DNA of 33,198 bases from Planctomycetia bacterium (GCA_016177915.1 JACOUI010000067.1:1-33198), one strand, 5' to 3'; counted from the first letter of the stretch, positions 17,101-23,677 are shown. Program-made: numbers and translations. Notes: generated by a model not told the origin, from the sequence alone.

Positions 17101-17179
17101 TCCGGCCGAGGACGCGGCGGCCTGGACGGCGCTGGCGAGGGTGCTGCTCAACCTCGATGAGATGATTACACGCGAGTAG
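14138..17179 (+). CDS. DUF1549/DUF1553 protein with N-terminal planctomycete cytochrome C segment
   Basis: The protein has 1013 residues and a Sec signal peptide (MRYACAILLVMTAASAAAA). A c-type heme site C36-I-S-C-H40 sits in the planctomycete cytochrome segment (PSCyt1-like, up to about residue 125). DUF1549 begins near residue 150 (YFVLAKLDQIGLSPSPEAG) and extends to about 360 with two conserved Cys (VGCAQCHEHKYDP) that make a second CxxCH. A beta-rich middle (about 430-620) looks like a carbohydrate-binding insert. DUF1553 spans about 700-1000 (FARWLVDPANPLAPRVAVNR and NTPLQALTLAND). The family is abundant in planctomycetes, usually paired with DUF1501, and is suspected of acting in polysaccharide breakdown; the reaction is unproven. 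The usual adjacent DUF1501 gene is absent here; one lies 8 kb away at 25242. Confidence 0.93.
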   Translation: MRYACAILLVMTAASAAAAEPVDYAGQVLPLLAKHCISCHGEEEQQSGLRLDAGKLIHDGGDRGPGIVAGKSGESLLIKALRGEGDLKRMPFESDPLGDDEIALLSRWIDEGAKFPADEVVRPARRPKSDHWSFQPVRRPALPAVKNAEWPRSAIDYFVLAKLDQIGLSPSPEAGKETLIRRLSLDLRGLLPSVQEVDDFLADDRPDAYEQLVDRLLASPRYGERWGRQWLDAARYADSHGFTIDGARSIWKYRDWVIGAFNRDLPFDQFTIEQLAGDLLPGATQDQIVATGFHRNTLINQEGGTDQEQFRCEAVVDRVGTTGSVFLGLTVGCAQCHEHKYDPISQREFYQLFAVFNTCDEPTIPVPTAEESQNEQIAKAALAAAQAKLADYDKAARVRQQEWEQKLAAMPLDVNWVTFDLNGQFKSDNGATVTKLPDGSYLASGKIPPSDTYSATFEVPIKGATAIRLDALTDDSLPAKGPGLAANGNFILTDFEIERRTLAEPEKPIEAPIAAARADHWQDRFPVEHAIDDDPVSTGWAINVAGGSLNTNRHAIFILQQPLGENDTRVSITIRHAQPNHYSLGHFRVSMTTAPVEVLDLPADVRAALKVPPEKRTPEQTQIVATELKQNDPARKPLQDAVNQRKRELDALQKTFATTMVMREQSKPRPTHIHIRGDFLRHGARVSPGVPGVLNKLPEDVKEVDRLSFARWLVDPANPLAPRVAVNRVWQSYFGKGIVETEDDFGTQGSPPSHGELLDYVADEFIRQGFSFKALHRLIVTSATYRQSSRVSAEHLRLDPFNKWLARQSRLRLEAETIRDAALGAAGLLSEKIGGPSVFPPQPAGIYSFTQNQKNWTPSKADDRFRRGMYTYFWRSSPDPFLMTFDAPGRNIACTRRVRSNTPLQALTLANDLAFVEISQGLASRVLAESPSADTAERVRHAFRLCLSRQPGEAECQTLCDFVAAQRAHYRQRPADAKKIVPAAVAGAPAEDAAAWTALARVLLNLDEMITRE

Positions 17180-17202
17180 TAGCCATCACGCTCCGCGTGA
17201 TG
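17180..17202 (+). repeat. GC-TCC-GC hairpin element, copy A
   Basis: TAGCC followed by a perfect hairpin: CATCACGC, loop TCC, GCGTGATG (8-bp stem, the stem beginning at the last C of TAGCC). The element starts on the base after the stop codon TAG of the DUF1549/DUF1553 gene, so two in-frame stops lie side by side. Compared with copy B at 10881-10904, the stem differs by base pairs changed on both arms. Confidence 0.65.
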
Positions 17203-17372
17203 CAGCCGATCGGCCGCAACGTCGATTCGACGAGCACGTCGCCAAAAGAACCGGTGCGCGTCGGTACGGCATTTGACATCAATGCAACTCAGGACATCTT
17301 TTCATGAACGCGCGCGAAATCTCGCGTCGGTGCGGTCACGACGGACAGCTACGACACGCGAGAGAATCCTTG

Positions 17373-17518
17373 CCTCCACCGACCTCGCGTCTGACCTCGT
17401 GTCGACCTCGTGTCGGTGGAAGCACGACTGGGGGCTAGCCGAGAGTCCTAATCTCCTCTGGATTTCTCGTCCTCCACCGACCCCGCGTCGGTGGAAACGC
17501 GACTGGCGGCTAGCCGCG
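17373..17518. repeat. Duplicated CCACCGAC hairpin element with an expanded loop
   Basis: Two copies of one element lie in the 373-bp gap between the DUF1549/DUF1553 and mnmA stop codons. Copy 2 (17471-17518) has arms CCACCGAC (17474-17481) and GTCGGTGG (17487-17494) around CCCGC, followed by AAACGCGACTGGCGGCTAGC. Copy 1 (17373-17442) has the same arms at 17377-17384 and 17412-17419 and the same flank, but its loop is enlarged to 27 nt by an 11-bp unit (GACCTCGTGTC) repeated about three times. Nothing else recognisable lies in the gap besides the hairpin at 17180. Confidence 0.65.
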
Positions 17519-17552
17519 GCGCCATCTTACCGTCGGGGCGGCAGGTTGTCGC

Positions 17553-18707
17553 TCACTCAATCCAGCCGCCGCCGAGGACGCGGTCGCCGTCGAAGCAGAC
17601 GGCCGCCTGGCCGGGGGCCACGCCGTGCTTGGGTTCGTCGAGGGCGAAGTGAATCCGCCCGCCGGAAAGGGGCGTCACCGTGGCCGACACCGGAGTGCTC
17701 AGGTAGCGGATTTTCACGTCGCAGCGGAACTCTCCTTGCGGATCGTCGATCAGCCAGTTGGCGCCCTTGGCAAAAAACTCGCGGACGGCCAGCTCGTCGC
17801 GCGTACCGATGACGACGCGGCGCGTCGCCGGCTCGATGCGGACGACGAAGTACCGCTCGCCCATGGCCACGCGCAGGCCCTTGCGCTGGCCCACCGTGAA
17901 ATTCTCCAGGCCCTCGTGCCGGCCGACGACGCGGCCGGAAGTGGTGACGATCTCGCCCGAGGTGTCCGCACGCCGCTTCTCGCGCACGAAGCGGGCGTAG
18001 TCGTGATCGGGCACGAAGCAGATTTCCTGGCTGTCTTTCTTGTCGGCCACGCGCAGCCCCAGCTCGCAGGCACGGGATCGCACCTCGCTCTTTTTGAGCG
18101 TGCCGACGGGGAACACCAGCTTGGGGAGCAGGTTGCGATCGATGCCGAAGAGGACGTAAGCCTGGTCTTTCGTGCCGTCGATGCCGCGGCAGAGGGCCGG
18201 CGCGCCGCGGGGCGCTTCAGCGGCGACGATCCGCGCGTAATGGCCGGTGGCGATGTAATCGGCGCCGATGCCTTCGGCGTAGTCCCAGAGGGCGCCGAAC
18301 TTCAGCCAGTTGTTGCAGACGACGCAGGGGTTGGGCGTGCGGCCGGAGGTGTATTCGTCGACGAAGTAATCGATGATGCGGGCGAACTGCGGCTCGAAGT
18401 TGAGAGCGTAGAAGGGGATGTCCAACAGGTCGGCCACGCGGCGGGCGTCGTGGGCGTCGGCGGCCGTGCAGCAGCCCTGCTTGTGGGCAAGCTGCGGCAG
18501 GATTGGCAGGACGGCGGCCGAGGGGCTGTTCGATGCCCGCGAGCCGGCGGCGATGGTTGCCCCGGCCGGCGTCGTCTCGCAGACGCTCTCATGCGGCTGG
18601 CCATGCCGCATGAAGAGTCCGACGACGTCGTGGCCCTGCTCCTTCAGCAGCGCCGCGGAGACGCTGCTGTCGACACCGCCGGACATGGCCAGAACGACGC
18701 GAGACAT
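17553..18707 (-). CDS. mnmA: tRNA-specific 2-thiouridylase MnmA
   Basis: The protein has 384 residues and catalyses ATP-dependent 2-thiolation of U34 in tRNA-Lys, -Glu and -Gln in the cytoplasm, with sulfur from a persulfide relay. The PP-loop S9-GGVDSS binds ATP. The catalytic pair is C131 (in NPCVVCN) and C230 (in SQEICFV), corresponding to E. coli Cys102 and Cys199. The motif GHYARI and the C-terminal beta-barrel (LDEPKHGVAPGQAAVCFDGD) are intact. About 25 extra residues precede KQGCC, a segment I also recall from other planctomycete MnmA proteins. The start at 18707 is fixed by the PP-loop; no Shine-Dalgarno sequence precedes it, and the leader is instead a CTCC-rich heptad array. It is divergent from the MetE-like gene. 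Confidence 0.95.
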   Translation of the reverse strand: MSRVVLAMSGGVDSSVSAALLKEQGHDVVGLFMRHGQPHESVCETTPAGATIAAGSRASNSPSAAVLPILPQLAHKQGCCTAADAHDARRVADLLDIPFYALNFEPQFARIIDYFVDEYTSGRTPNPCVVCNNWLKFGALWDYAEGIGADYIATGHYARIVAAEAPRGAPALCRGIDGTKDQAYVLFGIDRNLLPKLVFPVGTLKKSEVRSRACELGLRVADKKDSQEICFVPDHDYARFVREKRRADTSGEIVTTSGRVVGRHEGLENFTVGQRKGLRVAMGERYFVVRIEPATRRVVIGTRDELAVREFFAKGANWLIDDPQGEFRCDVKIRYLSTPVSATVTPLSGGRIHFALDEPKHGVAPGQAAVCFDGDRVLGGGWIE

Positions 18708-18708
18708 G

Positions 18709-18750
18709 GGAGCCAGGAGACAGGAGGCCGGGAGCAGGAGTCAGGGAAAA
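18709..18750 (-). repeat. 7-bp degenerate tandem array abutting the mnmA start codon
   Basis: Six in-phase heptads on the plus strand: GGAGCCA, GGAGACA, GGAGGCC, GGGAGCA, GGAGTCA and GGGAAAA. On the minus strand, the mnmA mRNA sense, it is a pyrimidine-rich tract of TGNCTCC units ending 1 bp before the ATG. It therefore occupies the place where a ribosome binding site would be. The rest of the 306-bp mnmA/MetE-like gap holds a mirrored array at 18975-19012 and no gene. Confidence 0.65.
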
Positions 18751-18974
18751 GGGGTGCACCTTTGATAACGGTACTGCGGAGACCGGCAGGCCGGCAACCC
18801 CTGCGGCTGGAAGGCATCGGCGGTTTTGATTCTAATGGGAGGGAGTCGCCGGCGCGAACCGACGGTGGGCGTCGCAAGCCGGCTGCGGTAAGAAGATCCC
18901 GGTGCGCTCGGTCGACGTTTTTAAGCTCAAACGAGTCGCACGAGCACCGAGGCTTGCTCCACCCACCCTACTAC

Positions 18975-19012
18975 TGTTCCCTGATTCCTGCCTCTGCTCC
19001 CCGTCTCCTGGT
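18975..19012 (+). repeat. 7-bp degenerate tandem array abutting the MetE-like start codon
   Basis: TGTTCCC, TGATTCC, TGCCTCT, then TGCTCCCC and GTCTCC followed by TGG: about five heptads with one phase slip. It ends just before the ATG at 19014. It has the same polarity relative to its gene as the array in front of mnmA, so the two form an inverted pair around the divergent promoter region. Confidence 0.6.
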
Positions 19013-19013
19013 G

Positions 19014-20009
19014 ATGATCAAGACCACCGTCGTCGGCAGCTATCCCGTCCCCACGTGGCTGCGCGTGTATGGGACCGAGGAATCGTTGCGCGATGCGATG
19101 ATGGTCGTGCTGAAAACGCAGGAATTGGCCGGGATCGACGTCGTCGCCGACGGCGAACTTTATCGCTGGGACGTCAACCATCCTGAAACGAACGGCATGA
19201 TCGACTACTTCGTCCGCCCGCTGGAGGGGACGGAGGTCGATCTGTCGTTCGAGCAGCTCGAACGCTGGCGGGCGCGGCCGGAAAACGCCTATCGCCCGCG
19301 GCCGGCGGCGGTCGTGACGGGTCCGGTCCGCGCCGGAAGGCTGAACATGCGTCGGGACTACGAGCGCTACCGCGATTTGACCATGCTGCCCAAGAAATTC
19401 ACCGTCACCAGCCCCTACATGCTGGCCAAGGTGATCGCCGACGAGCATTATGGGGACCTCAAGGCGCTCGTGCTGGCCTTGGCCGACGTTCTCAGAACGC
19501 AGGTCGGCCAGATCGACGCCGACGTGGTGCAGATCGACGAGGCGAACGTGACGGGCCATCCCGACGACGGGGCGATCGCCGCCGAGGGGATCAACCGCGT
19601 GCTGGAGGGCGTCCGCGGCGAGAAGGCGGTCCATCTTTGCTACGGCAACTACGGCGGCCAGACGATCCAGCAGGGGACCTACGCGAAGCTGCTGGCGTTT
19701 TTGAACGCTTTGGCCGCCGACCACGTGGTCCTGGAAATCGCCCGGCGGCCGGCCGAAGAACTGACGATGCTCCGCGACGTGCGGCCGGCGCTGGGCCTGG
19801 GGATCGGGGTGATCGACATCAAGGACAACGAGGTGGAGACGGCCGAAACCGTCGCCAGACGGATCGGCGCGGCCGCCCGCACGCTGGGTTCGGAGCGGAT
19901 CAAGTACGTGCATCCTGACTGCGGCTTCTGGATGCTGCCGCGGAGCGTGGCGGACGCGAAAATGCGGGCGCTGGTGGCCGGGCGGAATTTGTTTGAGGGG
20001 CGGAAGTGA
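19014..20009 (+). CDS. Cobalamin-independent methionine synthase-like (core MetE / UROD-MetE fold) methyltransferase
   Basis: The protein has 331 residues, the size of the catalytic half of MetE and of archaeal-type core MetE, far shorter than the 750-residue enterobacterial enzyme. It begins with IKTTVVGSYPVP, the phosphate/folate-end signature of the family. Likely zinc ligands are H207 and C209 (VHLCYGNYGG), E241 (VVLEIARR) and C303 (YVHPDCGFW), matching the His-x-Cys, Glu and Cys set of MetE. The probable role is thiolate methylation of a homocysteine-like acceptor; the methyl donor cannot be told from sequence. Epoxyalkane:CoM transferase-like enzymes share the fold and are the main alternative. 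The ATG at 19014 is chosen because the fold starts there; the long open frame upstream is antisense to mnmA. There is no Shine-Dalgarno sequence; a heptad array abuts the start. Confidence 0.85.
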   Translation: MIKTTVVGSYPVPTWLRVYGTEESLRDAMMVVLKTQELAGIDVVADGELYRWDVNHPETNGMIDYFVRPLEGTEVDLSFEQLERWRARPENAYRPRPAAVVTGPVRAGRLNMRRDYERYRDLTMLPKKFTVTSPYMLAKVIADEHYGDLKALVLALADVLRTQVGQIDADVVQIDEANVTGHPDDGAIAAEGINRVLEGVRGEKAVHLCYGNYGGQTIQQGTYAKLLAFLNALAADHVVLEIARRPAEELTMLRDVRPALGLGIGVIDIKDNEVETAETVARRIGAAARTLGSERIKYVHPDCGFWMLPRSVADAKMRALVAGRNLFEGRK

Positions 20010-20073
20010 GCCGTCGTCGGGCTGGCCGACTTTCAACCCGGTGAATGGGTTGACCGTCGTTGAGCGCCGCAGC

Positions 20074-20114
20074 AATTGCAAATTGAGAATTGAGAATTGC
20101 AAATTGCAAATTGG
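20074..20114. repeat. AT-rich 7-bp tandem array (AATTGCA/AATTGAG)
   Basis: Six in-phase heptads: AATTGCA, AATTGAG, AATTGAG, AATTGCA, AATTGCA and AATTGG. The tract is strikingly AT-rich in a GC-rich region and occupies the 146-bp gap between the MetE-like stop codon and the ABC permease start at 20156. No promoter or terminator was identified in the gap, so this array is its main content. Confidence 0.75.
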
Positions 20115-20155
20115 TTTGAGTCCACGGCCTCTGCACACTGAGATTCGACGAGCCA

Positions 20156-21313
20156 ATGGCCCCCTCTGACGGTCCAAATTTGCCTTCGCCATTGCCGTTG
20201 CCGGAGCCTGCGCCGCCGCCCGGCGCCGCTGTGCCGGGCACATTGCCGCGAGCGTCTACGTGGGAGCAGGTGCAGCCGATTTTGCAGGACATTGCGCCGC
20301 TGGTGAGCCTCGTCGTGCTCTTGATCTTCTTTTCCTTGGCCGCCGACGGCTTTTTGCGGCTGACGACGATCACGCACGTTTTGCAGCAGGGGTCGATCCT
20401 GGCGATTGTGGCCGTCGGGCTGACGTTCGTGCTCCTCTGCGGCGAGATCGACCTGTCGGTGGGGACGATGGCCACGGCCGTGGCCTGCACGACGGGCTAC
20501 CTGTTCGACAAGGCGATCAAGTGGGAATGGACCTCGCCTTGGTGCGTCCTGCTGATCGTTTCGGTCGTGGTGATCGTCGTGCCGCTGTTGGTGGGGGTGG
20601 CGCTGGGCCTGGTAAGCGGGTCACTGACGATCGCCTCGCGCCTGCCGAGCTTCATTATCACGCTGGCGATGATGAACATCGCCGCCGGCTGCGCCCAGTA
20701 CCTCTCGCAGGGGGCGCGATTCACCGAGCTGCCGGCGGCGGTCGACACCGTGGGCGGGCGAGGGGTCAAGGTCATTGAAAGGCAGCGCACCGTGCCGGCT
20801 CGAAACCCGCAGCAGAAGTCGTTCACGGTCCCCGACCCGCTGGAGATTCCCTACAACGCGATGCTGGCAGGAGCGGTCATGGCGACCGGGTACGTCGTCT
20901 TGCAGCACACGCGGTTCGGGCGGTATGTGTACATGACCGGCGGCAACCGCGAGGCGGCGCGGCTGGCGGGCGTGCGAACGGGGCTGATCGTGTGCGCGTG
21001 CCTGGCCATCTCCGCGTTCTGCGCGGGCTTGGGAGGGCTGGTAAGCGCGGGACGCCTGAGCAGCACCGGCCCGGACGAGAACAAGACGTTGCTGCTGGAT
21101 GCCGTGGCCTGCGTCGTGCTGGGCGGCACGAGCCTGTTCGGCGGCGAAGGGGGCATCCGCCGCACGCTGGTCGGCGTGCTCACGTACACGGTCCTCTTTG
21201 TCGGTCTCAACAAGATCACCTGGATCAACGACCACGCGCGGGCGCTCTTGATGGGACTCGTGCTCCTGGCGGCGCTGGTGGTGAACGGCCTGTTGGCGAG
21301 AAAGCGGCGGTAG
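20156..21313 (+). CDS. Sugar-type ABC transporter permease (RbsC/XylH family)
   Basis: The protein has 385 residues with a Pro-rich cytoplasmic N-terminus of about 40 residues and about ten predicted membrane segments. Family signatures are present: GLTFVLLCGEIDLSVGTMA in the first half, the cytoplasmic EAA-like loop MTGGNREAARLAGVRTG, and ACVVLGGTSLFGGEG near the end. A non-conserved periplasmic loop (about 200-225) contains RGVKVIERQRTVPARNPQQ. This type of permease works with a duplicated ATPase (RbsA/XylG) and a periplasmic binding protein to import ribose, xylose or similar sugars. Neither partner is within the window, so it is an orphan here and the substrate cannot be assigned. The ATG follows a weak CGAG; no better start is available. 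Confidence 0.9.
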   Translation: MAPSDGPNLPSPLPLPEPAPPPGAAVPGTLPRASTWEQVQPILQDIAPLVSLVVLLIFFSLAADGFLRLTTITHVLQQGSILAIVAVGLTFVLLCGEIDLSVGTMATAVACTTGYLFDKAIKWEWTSPWCVLLIVSVVVIVVPLLVGVALGLVSGSLTIASRLPSFIITLAMMNIAAGCAQYLSQGARFTELPAAVDTVGGRGVKVIERQRTVPARNPQQKSFTVPDPLEIPYNAMLAGAVMATGYVVLQHTRFGRYVYMTGGNREAARLAGVRTGLIVCACLAISAFCAGLGGLVSAGRLSSTGPDENKTLLLDAVACVVLGGTSLFGGEGGIRRTLVGVLTYTVLFVGLNKITWINDHARALLMGLVLLAALVVNGLLARKRR

Positions 21314-21315
21314 GG

Positions 21316-21364
21316 AGAGCCAGGGGACAGGAGGCGGGCGACAGGAGGCAGATGACAGGGGCAG
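21316..21364 (+). repeat. 7-bp degenerate tandem array after the permease stop
   Basis: Seven heptads: AGAGCCA, GGGGACA, GGAGGCG, GGCGACA, GGAGGCA, GATGACA and GGGGCAG. It begins 2 bp after the permease stop codon (21311-21313). It is the same family as the array at 18709-18750 and in the same plus-strand orientation. Confidence 0.6.
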
Positions 21365-21386
21365 AGCGAACGCGGAAGAAATCCAG

Positions 21387-21416
21387 AACGAGGACGAGGA
21401 AGAGGACGAACAAGAC
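21387..21416. repeat. 6-bp degenerate tandem array (GACGAG type)
   Basis: Five hexamers in phase: AACGAG, GACGAG, GAAGAG, GACGAA and CAAGAC. It follows the heptad array and lies 10 bp upstream of the EEP hydrolase start. It resembles the array at 4093-4140. Confidence 0.5.
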
Positions 21417-21426
21417 AAATGGCGCG

Positions 21427-22341
21427 ATGATGGCTGACACCCACGCAAGCCCGCAGAAGACGGAAGCGCCTTGGGGGCGTCTGCCAGGGACGGTGCGCGT
21501 CGTGAGCTACAACGTGCTGCATTCGGCGCCGCAGGAGCGGCGGGCGCCTTTCGCGCGCGTGTTTCGCGCCCTGGACCCGGACGTGGTGTTTCTGCAGGAA
21601 TGGGACGAGGCCGACGCGGCGGAAATTCAGGAGTGGTTTGCGACGAACGTGCCGGGGCACGAATGGCGGGCGCGGAAGTCGGCCGGGCGCGGCGTGGCCG
21701 TCGTCGCGCGGCACGCGATGCAGCGCTACGGGCCGTTCCGGCTTCCGGTCGGCGAAGAAGCGGAGCGCGTTTTCCCCTGCTTTTACTTCGGGCCCTGGGT
21801 CGGTTTCGTGGCGGCGACGATCCAGACGCCGCTGGGCCCGCTGCTGGCGGGCTGCATTCACTTCACGGCCTGCGGCGACCCGGGTTCGCCGGAGGATTGG
21901 CGCCGGACTTATGAGGCGGCGGCGATCAACGCCGTGCTGGGCGGCACGGTCACTCCCTGTCCGCACTGGCGCCACGCGCTCGGCTACGGCAGCCCGCCGC
22001 CGATGCTCGTCCTGGGCGGCGACCTGAACCTCGTCGGCTCGCAGCAGCCGCTGTCGGCGCTACGCGCAGGGCTGGACGTGGACGGGGCGTCGCTGTCGGT
22101 GGCCGAGCCGCACGTGTTGGGAACGGACGCGACTTACACCTGGCGCGACGCAACAAGTCCCTACCGTCCCGGAAGGCTCGACTGGCTGGTCTACAGTGCC
22201 GCGACGGTCCGCGTGCGGCAGGCGTTCGTGCTGGATGCGGCGCGCCTGGCGCCGGAAATGCTCGCCGGGCATGATCTACAGGCCAGCGACACGGACCACA
22301 GCGACCATTTGCCGGTGGTGCTGGATGTTTCAGCCCCGTAG
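21427..22341 (+). CDS. Endonuclease/exonuclease/phosphatase (EEP) family hydrolase
   Basis: The protein has 304 residues. The metal-dependent EEP fold is shown by VVSYNVLHSA (Asn ligand), DVVFLQEWDEAD (Glu metal ligand), VLGGDLNLVGS (GDxN) and TDHSDHLPVVLD (terminal Asp-His). No signal peptide or membrane segment is seen, so it acts in the cytoplasm. Substrate type (DNA, phospholipid or phosphoester) cannot be told from these motifs. Two adjacent ATGs (21427 and 21430) are possible; the frame continues upstream through two tandem-repeat arrays, which I take as non-coding. The stop codon TAG (22339-22341) lies inside a palindromic repeat that starts at 22338. Codon use and composition match its neighbours. 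Confidence 0.85.
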   Translation: MMADTHASPQKTEAPWGRLPGTVRVVSYNVLHSAPQERRAPFARVFRALDPDVVFLQEWDEADAAEIQEWFATNVPGHEWRARKSAGRGVAVVARHAMQRYGPFRLPVGEEAERVFPCFYFGPWVGFVAATIQTPLGPLLAGCIHFTACGDPGSPEDWRRTYEAAAINAVLGGTVTPCPHWRHALGYGSPPPMLVLGGDLNLVGSQQPLSALRAGLDVDGASLSVAEPHVLGTDATYTWRDATSPYRPGRLDWLVYSAATVRVRQAFVLDAARLAPEMLAGHDLQASDTDHSDHLPVVLDVSAP

Positions 22342-22421
22342 GGTAGGCGGCCCGCCTGCCGTTGGCGTAGGGCAGGCGGTCCGCCTGCCGTTCGTCAGGT
22401 AGGGTGGGCGGCCCGCCTGCC
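22338..22421 (+). repeat. Gene-end palindromic repeat, three tandem copies
   Basis: Copies at 22338-22361, 22367-22390 and 22399-22421 share the form GTAGGGYRGGCGG followed by NCCGCCTGCC. The middle copy contains a perfect 9-bp stem (GGCAGGCGG, T, CCGCCTGCC). The first copy overlaps the EEP gene so that its GTAG supplies the TAG stop. Together with the inverted copy at 22463-22485 they make up most of the 192-bp gap before the next gene. Confidence 0.75.
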
Positions 22422-22462
22422 ATCTCGCCGTTGGCCCACGGGACGTCGGCATTGCCGAATGC

Positions 22463-22485
22463 GGCGGGCGAGACGCCTACCCCAC
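22463..22485 (-). repeat. Gene-end palindromic repeat, inverted copy
   Basis: Reverse complement reads GTGGGGTAGGCGTCTCGCC followed by CGCCGC. It is about 50 bp upstream of the start of the following membrane protein gene and opposes the three copies at 22338-22421. Confidence 0.65.
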
Positions 22486-22533
22486 GATGCGAGACCCCAG
22501 GCACAGCCGCTCTGGAGAATGCTAGGCTTGTCC

Positions 22534-23643
22534 ATGCCTGGCACACGTTCGGCATTTTCCGATTATTCGCCGCGCGCGGCGCGCTGGGTGCTCGTCGCGG
22601 CGGCCGCGCTGGCTGCGCTCTGCGTGGCCATCACGTTCTCGCCGCTACGGAGCGGGTTCACCGAAAAGCCGCGCTTCCAGGCGCCCACCGACATCGACCT
22701 CTACGCGGCCGAAATCCGCCGCATCCGCGCCGGCGGAGGATACTACCAGGCGGCGGCGACGGAACTCCGCGCCCGCGGCTATCCCACCAAAAGCGTCTTC
22801 AACTGGCGCACGCCCCTGCCGATGTGGCTCATCGCCAAATTGCCAGAGGGGATGGGCAAGGTGCTGGCGGCCGGCCTGGCCTCGATTTTGATCCTGGCGA
22901 CGCTCGTCGTCGTGGCGCGCGAGGGATCGCTGTTTGAGGCGCTCCTCGCCGGGCTCTTGCAGTTCGGGGCCGTGATGCCCTGCTTTTTGGGCCAGCTTTA
23001 CGTGATGCCCGTCCTGTGGGCCGGCATCCTGATGGCGCTCTCGGCTTGCGCCTACAGCCAGGGGCGATGGAAGCTGGGACTGGGCTCTGGGCTGGCGGCG
23101 CTTTTTCTGCGCGATCTGGCCGGGCCCTACTGCGTCTTGTGCGCCCTGCTGGCGGCGCGCGAGCGCCGCTGGCGAGAAGCGGCCCTGTGGGGCGCGGGCC
23201 TCTTGGCGTACGGAGTGTTCTATGGGGTTCATCTCGGCATCGTCCGCGGGCTGATGCGGCCGGAGGACGTGGCCCACGTTCACGGCTGGGTGCAGCTTGG
23301 CGGCCTGCCGTTTGTGATTTCGACGGTGCAGATGAACTCGTACCTCTTGATTCTGCCGCAATGGGCGACGGCGGCGTATTTTGCCGCCGCGATGCTGGGG
23401 CTGGCCGGCTGGCACAACAAGGCCGGAGAGCGATTCGGCCTGGCCGTTTGCCTGTACGTGCTGCTCTTCGGCTTTGTGGGGCAGCCGTTCAATCAGTATT
23501 GGGGAGCGCTGGTGACGCCGCTCTTCTGTTTTGGGGCGGCGCGGGCGTGGACGGCGGGGCGGGATTTGTGGGCCGCGGCGAAGTGGAAGGAAGTTGCGCT
23601 GGAAGCGGACGACGAGGAGCCGACGCTGCGGCCAACGGCGTAG
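22534..23643 (+). CDS. Polytopic membrane protein, GT-C / GT87-like
   Basis: About 369 residues from the ATG at 22534; ATG 22519 in the same frame is equally possible, and the open frame further upstream runs through a repeat and is discounted. About nine hydrophobic segments are visible, beginning WVLVAAAALAALCVAITFS. The first extracytoplasmic stretch (PTDIDLYAAEIRRIRAGGGY, then YYQAAATELRARGYPTKSVFNWR) resembles that of polyprenyl-phosphate-sugar-using GT-C glycosyltransferases, where an early loop Asp is catalytic. An acidic pair, DID, is present there. The family assignment is from this loop and topology only; a simple membrane protein of unknown function is possible. The C-terminal tail is acidic and cytoplasmic. 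No partner sugar-transfer genes are nearby. Confidence 0.75.
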   Translation: MPGTRSAFSDYSPRAARWVLVAAAALAALCVAITFSPLRSGFTEKPRFQAPTDIDLYAAEIRRIRAGGGYYQAAATELRARGYPTKSVFNWRTPLPMWLIAKLPEGMGKVLAAGLASILILATLVVVAREGSLFEALLAGLLQFGAVMPCFLGQLYVMPVLWAGILMALSACAYSQGRWKLGLGSGLAALFLRDLAGPYCVLCALLAARERRWREAALWGAGLLAYGVFYGVHLGIVRGLMRPEDVAHVHGWVQLGGLPFVISTVQMNSYLLILPQWATAAYFAAAMLGLAGWHNKAGERFGLAVCLYVLLFGFVGQPFNQYWGALVTPLFCFGAARAWTAGRDLWAAAKWKEVALEADDEEPTLRPTA

Positions 23644-23654
23644 CGACGATTTCC

Positions 23655-23677
23655 GGCAGGCGAGACGCCTACCCCAC
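23655..23677 (-). repeat. Gene-end palindromic repeat, inverted copy
   Basis: The reverse complement begins GTGGGGTAGGCGTCTCGCC and ends TGCC. It sits in the 39-bp gap between the convergent stop codons of the GT-C-like gene (23643) and ogt (23683). In ogt orientation it lies just downstream of the gene. Confidence 0.7.

Noticed and set aside
17625..19013. Upstream in-frame extension of the MetE-like gene
   Set aside because: It is antisense to mnmA and the conserved MetE fold begins at 19014.
18709..21364. Regular short repeats considered as a CRISPR array
   Set aside because: Units are 7 bp and contiguous with no spacers; no cas genes are present.
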